Below are positions 52,072 through 61,501 of a DNA stretch of 64,000 nt, one piece after another. The stretch spans positions 62,001 through 126,000 of the forward strand of contig CALHWE010000011.1 in NCBI GenBank assembly GCA_938036785.1, written 5' to 3'. Position 1 is the first letter of the stretch. Each line of letters opens with the position of its first letter. The DNA is from an uncultured Candidatus Saccharibacteria bacterium (lineage in GTDB: Bacteria; Patescibacteriota; Saccharimonadia; Saccharimonadales; Saccharimonadaceae). The notes below the pieces were generated by a model. That model was not told where the DNA came from. It searched no databases and saw only the letters and a program-made list of their open reading frames with translations. The position numbers were made by a program, and so were the translations under genes.

Positions 52072-53496
52072 ATGGCATTTTCTCTAAAACAAACACTCAA
52101 GAATACGCTCCCACCCAGCGTGCTGGCGGCGCTGGAGCCAGGTTATCGGCTACTTGAAGCCACTGCCGCAGCGGCTAACCAAGGCTTCCCAGCCCAGGGC
52201 ATGCACGTCATTGGCGTAACGGGGACAAATGGCAAGACCACGACGTGCTTTATGATCCACCGCATGCTGGTCGAAGCAGGCTACAATGTCGGCCTGATGA
52301 CGACAGTGGCATATGGAGTAAACAACGACATCACATCGCAAACCGATCACATGACCACCGTATCTGCACCCCTGTTGCAGCAGCGTTTGGCAGAGTTTCG
52401 GCGGCATAATGTGCAGTGGGTAGTGCTAGAGGTGACGAGCCATGCGTTGGCGCAGCATCGCATCTTTGGTATTCCAATAGACATCGCCGTCATGACCAAC
52501 GTTACACACGAGCATTTAGATTATCATAAGACATTTGAGCGCTACCGCGCTGCCAAAATGCGCCTCTTCAAGCTGGCGCGGCGGGTTGGCATTATCAATG
52601 CGGATGACCCATCAGCAGCAGTCTTCGAGCAAGCCGTGCCCCGTAGCCTATGCTACGGCATCGCTGACGGTAACATCCGGGCGACTAACATCACCCAAAC
52701 CGCCTCGGGCAGCCGCTACGATGTGTGGTTAATGGGGGAGATGCACCACATCGCCATCAATATGCCGGGTGAGTTCAACATTGCCAACAGCCTAGCCGCA
52801 GTAGCAGTGGGGCACGAAGTGGGCTTAAGCCGGGTACAGATCGAACACGGCCTGGCTGCACTCACTGGGGTGGAGGGCCGTATGACAGTCGTGGATGCTG
52901 GGCAGCCATTCTCCGCTATTGTTGATTTTGCCCACACACCCGACGCCTTCGAGCGGCTCCTCGGTAGTGTGCGAGCGAGCACTAAAGGCAGGCTAGTCGT
53001 CCTGTTTGGCTCAGCTGGCCGGCGCGATGAGTCCAAGCGAGCCATCCAAGGCAAGATCGCAGGACGAATCGCCGACGAGCTTATTCTCACCGAAGAAGAC
53101 GACCGCGATACAGACGGGCAGCACATCCTCGCTCAAATCGCCAAAGGTGCAGAAGCCGCTGGCAAAACCCAAGATACCGACCTCTTTCTCATTCACGACC
53201 GCGCCGAGGCCATCCGCTTTGCCGTCCGCCGTGCCCGCACCACCCGCGACACCGTCGTCTTCCTCGGCAAAGGCCACGAAAAAACCATCGAACGCGCCGA
53301 CGGCACCCACCCCTGGGACGAAATAACAGAGGTACGAAACGCTATCCACGAGCGGCAAGCATCGAAGAAAAAGCCAGCACGAGGCAAGAGCAAGCGCACA
53401 AAAGACGCCAGCAAACCTCGGCCCAAAACCAAAGACAAAGCCAAGCGCAAGAAAAAGCCAGCTTCGCGCCACAGCAAGCGTGCATCAGCGAGCTAA
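52072..53496 (+). CDS. murE: MurE-like Mur ligase with basic tail
   Basis: The protein has 474 aa. ATP loop VTGTNGKTTT (50-58), TSHALAQHRIFG and TNVTHEHLDYH (carbamylated-Lys and Mg region), and a C-terminal domain with VDFAHTPDAFERLL and VFLGKGHEKT, all typical of MurE. It should add the third amino acid to UDP-MurNAc-dipeptide. Three oddities stand out. The N-terminal UDP-binding domain is reduced to about 45 residues. The DNPR position that selects diaminopimelate reads EEDDRDTD. The last 60 residues are almost all Lys, Arg, Ala and Ser. The start is set by TATAAT seven bases upstream. Confidence 0.85.
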   Translation: MAFSLKQTLKNTLPPSVLAALEPGYRLLEATAAAANQGFPAQGMHVIGVTGTNGKTTTCFMIHRMLVEAGYNVGLMTTVAYGVNNDITSQTDHMTTVSAPLLQQRLAEFRRHNVQWVVLEVTSHALAQHRIFGIPIDIAVMTNVTHEHLDYHKTFERYRAAKMRLFKLARRVGIINADDPSAAVFEQAVPRSLCYGIADGNIRATNITQTASGSRYDVWLMGEMHHIAINMPGEFNIANSLAAVAVGHEVGLSRVQIEHGLAALTGVEGRMTVVDAGQPFSAIVDFAHTPDAFERLLGSVRASTKGRLVVLFGSAGRRDESKRAIQGKIAGRIADELILTEEDDRDTDGQHILAQIAKGAEAAGKTQDTDLFLIHDRAEAIRFAVRRARTTRDTVVFLGKGHEKTIERADGTHPWDEITEVRNAIHERQASKKKPARGKSKRTKDASKPRPKTKDKAKRKKKPASRHSKRASAS

Positions 53497-53526
53497 GCTA
53501 GTTGTTTTTACCCTGCGGATACCACT

Positions 53527-53835
53527 CTAACTACCCTGTGAGGTGTCTGTCTCTCCATCAGCTTGCTTGGGTTCTACCTCGAACGTCACATCGTCTGCAT
53601 TATCGCTACTACCCACTCTTACATAGCACCCATCAGTGGTCAGACCAGTTGCTGCCCAGCCATCCTCTGTGCGCTGCAGCGATATCCACTCGATAAAGAG
53701 TAGCCACGGCTCGCCCTCAGGATCACTATATAGCCATGGCTTTCCGGCAAAAATCGATTGAGAAATTGCCTCCTTGAGCACTGAGTGTCTCTCATGCTCT
53801 TCATTTGACGGCTGCTGTGGTATTTCGTGTGGCAT
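53527..53835 (-). CDS. Unknown 102-aa protein
   Basis: Small acidic soluble protein; the Trp-rich centre (KPWLYSDPEGEPWLLFIEWISL) looks like a short beta sheet. No family recognised. AAAGGAGG lies about eleven bases before the ATG at 53835; the in-frame GTG at 53847 would overlap that ribosome site. It is convergent with murE and downstream of the PD-(D/E)XK-like gene at a distance of 50 bp on the opposite side. Confidence 0.55.
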   Translation of the reverse strand: MPHEIPQQPSNEEHERHSVLKEAISQSIFAGKPWLYSDPEGEPWLLFIEWISLQRTEDGWAATGLTTDGCYVRVGSSDNADDVTFEVEPKQADGETDTSQGS

Positions 53836-53887
53836 ATGGCAATGCACCTCCTTTACCTCTGTTATGGTCGCGTGTCTGTTGTGAGAT

Positions 53888-54805
53888 CTACCTCTGTTGT
53901 GTTGGCTTATCTAGAATGCCATGGCTATACATGCGGGCTACCACCCGTGGCATAACCCGGATAATTTTCTCCTTCGGTAACATTAATTTATTATGGAATT
54001 CGTACTTCTCAACACCAGGGAAGAAAAAGATCCGTCTGTCATCACCATGCTCAGCAGCATCTTCCTGGGCCTCATGCACATAGTGTTCAGACGACTTAAG
54101 GTCAATAAGCTTACCGTTCACCATTATGTCTATCCCGCGCATATCCTGGTTGGCCGTACCTGGCTCATAGGCAATGCCCGCTTCATCCAGCACCCGCATG
54201 AAGAGCACTTCATTGCGAATGCCCGCTACTGTCGCATACAGCATATCTTTTCGATCTTGCTTGTTTTGAGCATGCTTCTTGCCTGGGTACACTACTTCTA
54301 AGCCGTTAACTATATCTGATACAGACGGTATCGATTTCCACGTCTCGCAGGAATGTGTGGCGTTGTCTATCACGTCGCGTAGGGCATGGTTAAAGTACGT
54401 GAGTTTCTTGATTCGCTGCTTCTTTTCTTGCCGAGTTAGCGTTGTACCATCTTGTTCAGTCGCCTCCACCCAGCCAGGATACGCCGCAAGCAGCCGCGCC
54501 ATATCCACATGCGACCACTGTTCTTTGCTCGCATAGTGCTGCACAAGCGTCACAGCACTTTCTCCCAGGGCAGCCGAGCGCCGCTGGCGGCGTTTTTTCT
54601 CACTCCAGTTACGACCTGCTTGCTCGACGAGGTAGGCGAGGTGTGGCTTTTGGCTCTTCAGCGCTGCATCAACGGTAACAAGCTGCTTTTTGATGTTCGA
54701 AGAAGACGTCGACCATTGGCTCGGCGATATAAGCGATGGCATTGTGTCAATACCGTGATGCTTGCGTGTACGGCGATGTGGCTTATAGTGACGTGTTTTT
54801 ACCAT
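53888..54805 (-). CDS. Putative PD-(D/E)XK nuclease-like protein
   Basis: The protein has 305 aa. The N-terminal part is very basic (KTRHYKPHRRTRKHH). In the C-terminal half a helix with a conserved Glu (IRNEVLFMRVLDEAGI) is followed by TANQDMRGIDIMVNGKLIDLKSS, the D-x(n)-D-x-K arrangement of restriction-endonuclease-like nucleases. Phage, repair or restriction roles are all possible. The ATG at 54805 has TATAAT twelve bases upstream; earlier in-frame codons overlap that promoter. No methyltransferase lies nearby. Confidence 0.55.
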   Translation of the reverse strand: MVKTRHYKPHRRTRKHHGIDTMPSLISPSQWSTSSSNIKKQLVTVDAALKSQKPHLAYLVEQAGRNWSEKKRRQRRSAALGESAVTLVQHYASKEQWSHVDMARLLAAYPGWVEATEQDGTTLTRQEKKQRIKKLTYFNHALRDVIDNATHSCETWKSIPSVSDIVNGLEVVYPGKKHAQNKQDRKDMLYATVAGIRNEVLFMRVLDEAGIAYEPGTANQDMRGIDIMVNGKLIDLKSSEHYVHEAQEDAAEHGDDRRIFFFPGVEKYEFHNKLMLPKEKIIRVMPRVVARMYSHGILDKPTQQR

Positions 54806-54842
54806 AGTTGTGTTTGTATTATATATCATTTTTAGCACCATA

Positions 54843-54867
54843 ACAAAATCACCACATCAGTGGTGAT
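54843..54867 (-). terminator. Terminator of the gene at 54894
   Basis: Perfect ATCACCAC/GTGGTGAT stem with a 4-base loop, followed by TTTGTT on the minus strand. Confidence 0.78.
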
Positions 54868-54893
54868 AATGCCTATTCTTATTGCAGTATCCG

Positions 54894-55358
54894 CTACCGC
54901 TGCGATAAATAATCAATCTCTTTGATGATGTCGAGCAGCGCTTGGGCGCGGCGGGTTTCGTCGCGGATGGATTTGGCAATTTGATACGCTGGGTCGATCA
55001 AACTCTTGTCGTCTGTCGAGCGGATCAAAAGCAGATAGGTATCGAATTTCTCATCTGGGCTAACATTGAGCTTGTCCACTAGTGGGCGCAGCTCTTTGAT
55101 GGCCGATTGCTTCACGCCATTGAGCGCCTCACCACTGGGGGCAGGCTGCGATGGTTGCTGCTGCGAGGACATGACTGGCACTGATGAGCCCATATTACCC
55201 GACATACCCGAGAGTGATGAACGGCCAGCACCTTGCCCCGACATCATTGCCTGCGACCGCTGCGATGCTGCTGTGCCCACCTGTGGGCCGATCCCAGCAA
55301 GCACCTTGGCAAGCTCTTGATCGTCGGTAATTGATTGTGATGTAGTGCTGATATTCAT
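54894..55358 (-). CDS. Unknown 154-aa protein with helical C-terminus
   Basis: The N-terminal half is Ser/Gln/Gly/Met-rich and disordered. The C-terminal 80 residues (VKQSAIKELRPLVDKLNVSPDEKFDTYLLLIRS ... RRAQALLDIIKEIDYL) are strongly helical and look like a compact domain, seen as a conserved hypothetical in Saccharibacteria. There is no signal peptide. The ATG at 55358 has AGGTGGGA upstream; an in-frame GTG three codons earlier is less well placed. Divergent from the SIS gene. Confidence 0.6.
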   Translation of the reverse strand: MNISTTSQSITDDQELAKVLAGIGPQVGTAASQRSQAMMSGQGAGRSSLSGMSGNMGSSVPVMSSQQQPSQPAPSGEALNGVKQSAIKELRPLVDKLNVSPDEKFDTYLLLIRSTDDKSLIDPAYQIAKSIRDETRRAQALLDIIKEIDYLSQR

Positions 55359-55448
55359 GGTTCCCACCTGTCTCCAAATATGCTTATGATTCTCTGCTAA
55401 TTAATGTATCATGGGAGGGTATACTCTTGCAAGCAGAAGGAGACGATT

Positions 55449-56471
55449 ATGCTTGATGACCAGACCATATTGCGTCAACGCGGTGCCGAAGCAACTCTGC
55501 ATCACGTTGCAACATTATGGAAACAAACGACGCTACCAACAGAGGTAGCAAATCAGCTCTCACACTTATCATCCCAGCATGATATTCGTAATGTTGTTAT
55601 TATAGCAACGGATGGTGGTGCGGTGTTGGCTCGCGTCGCTCAGCAGCTCGTGCAGCCTCACATGGCTGTGCCTGTACTGTGCTGCGAGGCAGCGGCAGTG
55701 CCCGCATTTGTGGATACACATAGCCTGGTGATTATTATCGAGGCTGGCATCTTGCCTGACCAGGTGAAAAATATACTGCGCTATGCACAGCAGCATGCCG
55801 CTTCGGCCGTTCTGCTCACTCATGATGCTGCCGCGGCTGAGTACGTCACAGCATATCCTGCAGCCACTATTATGCCAATTACTCATAGGGAAGGGCAGGT
55901 GGAGCGGCAGCGCATACTTACGACGCTTGGTGGGCTGCTGGCGGCTTACCACCTGCTGGATGGTAACGTGGTGGATACTATGGTCCATAACGCAGGGCAT
56001 GTGAGCGACGTGCTACAGCAGTGGGGCGCTACCGTACCGACCACCCATAACCTCGCCAAGCAGCTCGCACGCCAGGCGGCGGGCAAGACGGCGGTGTTTT
56101 GTGGTAGTGGGGCGCTCGCGCCAGTGGCCCAGTGGTGGCGATGGTGCTGGCAGGAGTGGGCGCACAATGTGGCGTTCGCTACCACTCTTGCCGAGGCCGA
56201 GCAGGCTGGCGCTCATGGCTGGCTGAGCCACCCGGTAGATAAGCCATTCGCGCTTTTCGACCTGGTGGGAGAGAATGACACCGCTACCCAGCAGCGCATG
56301 GCAGCGCTCGATCGCCGCCTCAGTGGCCGCCGCCCCCACGCAAAGTCTATCTTGCTTGCGGGCGAGACAGAGATAGAGCAGGTGCTGCATGGCATGATAC
56401 TAGCGGAATTTGCTAGCTGCTACCTCGGCGTGTTGAACGGCGTGAAGCAGGGGAAGAGCGACAAATCTTAA
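55449..56471 (+). CDS. SIS-domain phosphoglucose/phosphomannose isomerase-like protein
   Basis: The protein has 340 aa. The first SIS half contains VVIIATDGGAVLARVAQQ and IIIEAGILPDQ, the second TAVFCGSGALAPVAQWW, and the C-terminal helix EIEQVLHGMILAEFASCYLGVLNG is the closing segment of bifunctional PGI/PMI enzymes (archaeal type). It would interconvert glucose-6-P, mannose-6-P and fructose-6-P. The usual catalytic SGNT-type loops are degenerate, so activity is not certain. AGAAGGAG precedes the ATG at 55449. Confidence 0.75.
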   Translation: MLDDQTILRQRGAEATLHHVATLWKQTTLPTEVANQLSHLSSQHDIRNVVIIATDGGAVLARVAQQLVQPHMAVPVLCCEAAAVPAFVDTHSLVIIIEAGILPDQVKNILRYAQQHAASAVLLTHDAAAAEYVTAYPAATIMPITHREGQVERQRILTTLGGLLAAYHLLDGNVVDTMVHNAGHVSDVLQQWGATVPTTHNLAKQLARQAAGKTAVFCGSGALAPVAQWWRWCWQEWAHNVAFATTLAEAEQAGAHGWLSHPVDKPFALFDLVGENDTATQQRMAALDRRLSGRRPHAKSILLAGETEIEQVLHGMILAEFASCYLGVLNGVKQGKSDKS

Positions 56472-56742
56472 AGCTCTAACCTAGCGTGTTTTAGTTTTTG
56501 AGAATCGTAGTGTTTTGTTTTTTTATTCTAATTCTTAAGCCCTTGTCATGATCTTGTACGATGGCTCGCTGTCGCAAAATATTACATAAACAACGAGCTG
56601 CTACAATAAATTCACCAACGAAATCGCTCATCATCTCAAACATTACATGTGACGATTAATCTGGAATAATATGTGCAGAAATTCTATCATCTTACTCTGT
56701 AAATGAGCAGGGTAGGGTGAGCCAGGAATACCACAACTCATA
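56472..56742. other. Intergenic region, 271 bp, nothing recognised
   Basis: Convergent gene ends; AT-rich, without coding frame or RNA structure apart from the terminator that follows. Confidence 0.5.
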
Positions 56743-56771
56743 CAAAAAACCCGCCACTCTCCAGGCGGGTT
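56743..56771 (-). terminator. Terminator of the MacB-like operon
   Basis: AACCCGCC/GGCGGGTT stem; six T on the minus strand. Confidence 0.88.
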
Positions 56772-56794
56772 CTGTATCAGAATAACTATCTTGT

Positions 56795-58018
56795 TTAGTG
56801 GTACTGCCGTAGCGACTCAATCGTGTTCTTGCGCGCAGCACGAATAGCTGGATAGAGACCGAAGGTAAGGCCAACCGCTAACGCGAGGCCAATTGCCATC
56901 ACTGCTGTCTGCCACTCCAGTGCTGGTGGAAAGGACAGCCAGACGCTAAAGCTTAGCGCCACTATGTAGCCCAGGATGTAGCCCAGGATACCGCCAAGCA
57001 AGCTAATCGCCAGCGCCTCAATAACGAACTGCGTGATGATATTACCATCGGTTGCACCAACCGCTTTGCGGATACCCACCTCGCGCGTGCGCTCTACCAC
57101 ACTCACCAGCATGATGTTCATGATACCAATGCCACCAACCACCAGCGAGATGGCTGCAATCAGCGTCAACACCTGGGTTAGTGCTGTGAAGAGTCGGTTG
57201 GTTGGTTGGCTAATCGCATCGCCTGTTGCCACAGTGAAGTCTTCTTCCCCTTGGTGATTTTGCTGAATCTTATCCTTAACTTGCTGAGCAATCTGCCCGA
57301 CCTGCTGCGACGCATCAGCCTGGATGTTGATCTGCTGAATCTGCGTATGACCACTGTGGATTTTCTTACCTGCCTCGGTGGTGATGATAGCTGCGTTGTC
57401 GAAATCAACATTGTTATAATTCAGCGGATTTTCTGTAGCACGCATCACCCCCACCACGATAAATTCCTTGCCGCGGATCTTGAAGGTCTGGCCAATCGAC
57501 TGCTCGGTGCCAAACAGCTGCACCGACAGCTTTGGGCCAAGCACCGCTGGCTTGGCGTCGTGCGTGCCGCCTTCGAGGAAGTCTCCCTCACGTAGTTCGA
57601 GCTGACTCGTGATAGCAAGGTCGGGCGAAGTTGCTACAACAGTAGTGGTAGCTTCTCGGTCGTTGCTCTTGAGCTTGTTCTCAGAGGTCATCATTGGTGC
57701 CACAGCGCGGATATGTGGCATCTTGCGCACCGCCTCGACGTCGGACTCGGTGATGGTGCTGGTGTTGTAATTATACTGCGCCACCGAGCTCGCCAGCGAC
57801 GAGAAGCTCTTGTCTTGCACGCCCGGGCGCACCACAATGAGGTTATTGTTGAGGTCGGACACCTGTTGGGAGATGATATTGTGCAGGCCACCACTCAGCG
57901 CCAAGATCGCTACGATGCTACCCACACCAATTGCCACACCCAGCGTCGCCAGCAAATTACGGCCGCGGTTGCGCCGGAAGCTACTGCTTGCATTTTCGAA
58001 ATGATCAATGATTATCAT
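56795..58018 (-). CDS. MacB/FtsX-type ABC permease
   Basis: The protein has 407 aa. N-terminal helix (NLLATLGVAIGVGSIVAILAL), a 220-residue extracytoplasmic MacB-PCD domain, then three C-terminal helices with GGIGIMNIMLVSVVERTREVGIRKAVGAT, the hallmark of MacB/LolCE/FtsX transporters. In this family the energy of ATP moves the periplasmic domain rather than carrying substrate through the membrane. It overlaps the ATPase gene by four bases (ATGA). Confidence 0.92.
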   Translation of the reverse strand: MIIIDHFENASSSFRRNRGRNLLATLGVAIGVGSIVAILALSGGLHNIISQQVSDLNNNLIVVRPGVQDKSFSSLASSVAQYNYNTSTITESDVEAVRKMPHIRAVAPMMTSENKLKSNDREATTTVVATSPDLAITSQLELREGDFLEGGTHDAKPAVLGPKLSVQLFGTEQSIGQTFKIRGKEFIVVGVMRATENPLNYNNVDFDNAAIITTEAGKKIHSGHTQIQQINIQADASQQVGQIAQQVKDKIQQNHQGEEDFTVATGDAISQPTNRLFTALTQVLTLIAAISLVVGGIGIMNIMLVSVVERTREVGIRKAVGATDGNIITQFVIEALAISLLGGILGYILGYIVALSFSVWLSFPPALEWQTAVMAIGLALAVGLTFGLYPAIRAARKNTIESLRQYH

Positions 58019-59274
58019 GCCTGGGGCTCCTTTGTACTAGATTGGTGAGCAGACGATGGTGGAGTGGGCTGCTGAGCTGGTGTTGCCACAGCTGGCTGAG
58101 CGGTCGATACAGCAGACGGTGTGGATGATGACTGGACTGCAGTATGGGCTGCTAGTGCTGCAGGTTGGTTGGTTGGTTGCGGCGCAGCTGGCTGAGATTG
58201 AGCTGGTGTAGACTGAGCCGGGGTAACTGAGTTTGTATGAGCCGGCGCAGCAGAGTATGTCAGAGCAGGCTGCCCTGCCGACGGAGCCTGCGGCGTGGCG
58301 GGCAAGGCTGGCGGCACCTCTGGCGGAGCAACTGGCATAGGCTCGATGGTTGGGCCATCTTGGGTATGCGGATCTTCGTAATCGACCACTGTTGGCGCTG
58401 TCGTTGCTGGTGCAGGGGTCTTCGCTGGACGACCGCGAGCAATTGCCTTGACTGGCGCAGCTGGCTGAGCGGCCGATGCCGTGCCCTGCGCAATCGTCGG
58501 CGCAGCCTTGCCAGCAGGCGCCGCCCGGCGAACGCGTGGCTTGCGGGCCACTGGTGTTGGTGTAGCGGCAGTAGTGCGCATTTGCTCATCACTAGCAATC
58601 TGCCCATCAAGCATCTTAATCACGCGGCTAGCGTAGCTCGTGAGATTCGGGTTGTGTGTCACCATAATGATGGTATTGCCTCGGCGGTGTAGTTGAGCCA
58701 GCTCTTCCATGATGATATGGCTCGAGCGGCTATCGAGGTTACCCGTTGGCTCATCAGCCAGGATAATCGACGGGTGGTTCACCAGGGCGCGAGCAATTGC
58801 CACGCGCTGCACCTGCCCACCACTGAGCTGCCACGGCATGTAATATTCGCGCTCTTGGAGGTGGAAGTTCTTCAGCACCGCACTAGCTTGCTCTAGGCGC
58901 TTGACGCGGCGCATCCCCCCACGGTAGCTCAGAGGTAGGGCAACGTTCTCGAGCACCGTTAGGCGATTAATCAGGTTAAAACTCTGGAAGACGATGCCAA
59001 TCTGCCGCGAGCGAATCCGAGCGTGTTGGCGCTTGCTCAGCGTCGCGACCGATGTTCCATCAAGAAAATACTCGCCGCTGTCGGCGCGGTCGAGCAAACC
59101 CATGATATTGAGTAATGTCGTCTTACCGCAGCCACTGGGGCCCATGATGACGATGAATTCGCCTTTTTCGACTCGCAGGTCGACATTATCCAAGGCATTT
59201 TGGGCAGCGTCGCCCAGACCATACTGCTTGGTGAGGCCTCGGAGTTCTATAACTGGTGTAGAAGATCGTACCAT
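58015..59274 (-). CDS. MacB-type ABC ATPase with long disordered tail
   Basis: The protein has 419 aa, against about 225 for the family. Residues 1-225 are a normal LolD/MacB ATPase: Walker [14 protein letters not shown], signature [12 protein letters not shown], Walker [13 protein letters not shown], switch His in MVTHNPN. The remaining 190 residues are Ala/Pro/Thr/Gln-rich with a basic patch ([14 protein letters not shown]). The tail should be disordered in the cytoplasm and resembles those of the Pro/Gln-rich membrane proteins in this window. TATACT and AAAGGA lie close before the ATG. Operon with the permease. Confidence 0.9.
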   Translation of the reverse strand: MVRSSTPVIELRGLTKQYGLGDAAQNALDNVDLRVEKGEFIVIMGPSGCGKTTLLNIMGLLDRADSGEYFLDGTSVATLSKRQHARIRSRQIGIVFQSFNLINRLTVLENVALPLSYRGGMRRVKRLEQASAVLKNFHLQEREYYMPWQLSGGQVQRVAIARALVNHPSIILADEPTGNLDSRSSHIIMEELAQLHRRGNTIIMVTHNPNLTSYASRVIKMLDGQIASDEQMRTTAATPTPVARKPRVRRAAPAGKAAPTIAQGTASAAQPAAPVKAIARGRPAKTPAPATTAPTVVDYEDPHTQDGPTIEPMPVAPPEVPPALPATPQAPSAGQPALTYSAAPAHTNSVTPAQSTPAQSQPAAPQPTNQPAALAAHTAVQSSSTPSAVSTAQPAVATPAQQPTPPSSAHQSSTKEPQA

Positions 59275-59412
59275 AATTATCCTTTAGTATAAACTGTCAA
59301 AAAACATTTCTGCAAGCCCAATCTGCACAAAAATATACAGTATAGCCACGCATCATGCCAAAAGACGAATCAGCAGCGCACTTCTATGGCAGCGTGCCGC
59401 CTGGCGCTGATA

Positions 59413-59502
59413 TGGCGGAGAGACAGGGATTCGAACCCTGGGTGACGTTGCCGCCACACACGCGTTCCAGGCGTGCCAATTCAACCACTCTTGCACCTCT
59501 CC
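59413..59502 (-). tRNA. tRNA-Ser(GGA)
   Basis: On the minus strand GGAGAGG acceptor, anticodon stem CACGC/GCGTG with loop CTGGAAC (GGA), long variable arm, T-arm GGTTCGAATCC, discriminator G and CCA. TATAAT lies about ten bases upstream. Confidence 0.95.
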
Positions 59503-59512
59503 GTACCTCTGT

Positions 59513-59900
59513 ATTATAGCGGATGTAGGGTAGGGTGGCAATATGTATAGGTGATTCGGATATGTGGTGGTTTGTTAGTGTAAATTATGTAGCTTATCAG
59601 AGTATTTATTAGGTATATTGTTAATTTATGTGGCTATATTTTTTAATAATAGGGACAGAGACAAATTAATTATATCTGTATAGCTGAGGGCTAACTTTTC
59701 ACATTCAAGCCACCATATTTCATCCATCATGCAATATGTATAAAATATCTCTTATTTTTTACCAAAAAATATCGTTCGAATATATTTCTATACTAACCTC
59801 TGTGTACATGCGCCATTCATTTTTCTCAACAGAGGCCAAAAAATATTTGACCTGCCGCGCAAACAATGGTAGCATGAAACGCAAGTGCGCATATAATAAG
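59513..59900. other. Intergenic region, about 390 bp
   Basis: Very AT-rich; no gene. TATAAT at 59892 is the likely promoter of the next gene. Confidence 0.5.
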
Positions 59901-59942
59901 CACACATAACCACTAATCCTGTATTGGGGAGGATTGAAGCTT

Positions 59943-61313
59943 ATGACAGAAATACTACGACAAACAGACCAACCAGAAGGTAAAAAACCACAAACAGAAG
60001 GCGACCTAGTAAGTAGTGTCCTTAACAGCATTAATTTGCAGCCTACCCAAGGAAATCTCAGTCCTGAGCGCCTTCCTGATTATGACCCTGATACTGATAT
60101 ACCCTGGGAACTTCAAGACGAAATAGTAAATCGACATAGTAGCGACAAACCTGAAGACGAAGCAGATACACCAGACTCTATAGAAGACCCTGATAAAAAA
60201 TGGAATCGGCGGATGTTTGGAGCTCTTTGCGTTACGGCTGCAATCGCTGCTTGGGGTGCATATATCGGTATTTTAGATGATTCCGTAGAAGCTAGCCGTG
60301 ATACTAGCACACCCCAGCTTGATCTTAATACTACTCCAGGCTCATCCGAACAAACATATGAGCCACTCTCATCCCCGCAAGAAGCCTTGCTTAACTCGGA
60401 TTATGTTACCAGTTTATCTGCAGAAGACCAAAAAAGCCTTAAGTCACTGCTAGAGATACCCGTTGATAGCCCTTCAAATGATTACTTTGGGAAAGCTCCT
60501 CAGTGGGAAGGCACCAAGCAAATACTTCTTGAAGCTGTTGTTGGCCAATATCGAGACGAAACTCTACATAAGATAGCCGATCGATACCCAACAATGAATA
60601 GTGAGCAACTTGAAAAATTTGAGCAAAATGCCACCATGAAGCCAAGTGTAGATGTTGGCTATAGTTTACCGCAAATCATTGACCACAATGCTCTTGTTTT
60701 TAATGTTGCTCAGACTATTGTAGAAAAATATAAGGTGAGTAGCTATAAAGATGAAGCTATTAGCATAGCACAGAAACTGCTTGATGCTTGTGTTCTCTCA
60801 AGTAAGAGCTTCATACAAGCACCAGACCGTTCTGTAGCAACAAGTTATCGAGATGAGCTTATCAAGATGATACAGTATTCCACGTCTGCTTGGGCGGGCG
60901 AGTCAGAAGGCGCCCCAAGTATGACATTACAAAACTTTATACAGCCATCCTCTACAAGGGATGATTTGGAGCCTATTGGGCAGATCCCTCTATATTATGA
61001 CAATGATAACCCTCTTTTCCCAGACCAAAAGCGCATCGAGGGAACTTCTATTTTTTATAACAAAGCAGTCACAAGCCAAAGAACTGAGCCAGTCAAAGAC
61101 GATCTACCTGCTAATGACAATGGTCAAGATGATCAACCATCAAAGGCAACAACTATTATTTATGTTCCTTGCGCTATTAGCACTAATGATGGCGCTGAGC
61201 AGATCACATACTATCCTATCAGCCCACTAAACGCAGGCAATCAGCGAGCCCTCGTAGAGAGCTCAATATTTGGGCATGCTGCCGCAAAAGGCAAGAACAA
61301 ATGTTTCTACTAG
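59943..61313 (+). CDS. Unknown single-pass membrane protein upstream of the second VirB6-like gene
   Basis: The protein has 456 aa. An acidic N-terminal 85 residues inside the cell, one membrane helix (MFGALCVTAAIAAWGAYIGIL) and a 330-residue extracytoplasmic part, mostly helical, with a Gln/Asp linker near the end and three Cys. No family recognised. Low GC and AT-rich codons set it apart from most of the window. The ATG at 59943 has GGAGG ten bases upstream; an in-frame TTG three codons earlier is too close to it. Position next to the VirB6-like gene suggests a part of the same surface machine. Confidence 0.62.
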   Translation: MTEILRQTDQPEGKKPQTEGDLVSSVLNSINLQPTQGNLSPERLPDYDPDTDIPWELQDEIVNRHSSDKPEDEADTPDSIEDPDKKWNRRMFGALCVTAAIAAWGAYIGILDDSVEASRDTSTPQLDLNTTPGSSEQTYEPLSSPQEALLNSDYVTSLSAEDQKSLKSLLEIPVDSPSNDYFGKAPQWEGTKQILLEAVVGQYRDETLHKIADRYPTMNSEQLEKFEQNATMKPSVDVGYSLPQIIDHNALVFNVAQTIVEKYKVSSYKDEAISIAQKLLDACVLSSKSFIQAPDRSVATSYRDELIKMIQYSTSAWAGESEGAPSMTLQNFIQPSSTRDDLEPIGQIPLYYDNDNPLFPDQKRIEGTSIFYNKAVTSQRTEPVKDDLPANDNGQDDQPSKATTIIYVPCAISTNDGAEQITYYPISPLNAGNQRALVESSIFGHAAAKGKNKCFY

Positions 61314-61501
61314 ACTAGTGTTATTCTTAGTATCTTACTTTGCCTAAAAATAGCAAACGTAAATATTATTTTACACCTATAGTGCTTAGCACCAGTATTA
61401 GAATTGCTGGGTAATATCTATATGATGTTGTTTTCTGCTTCTCACCTGTTAGATGAACTTTGTGTCTTTTGTTTTGTTTGTATCTGTGCTTAAATAGACA
61501 T

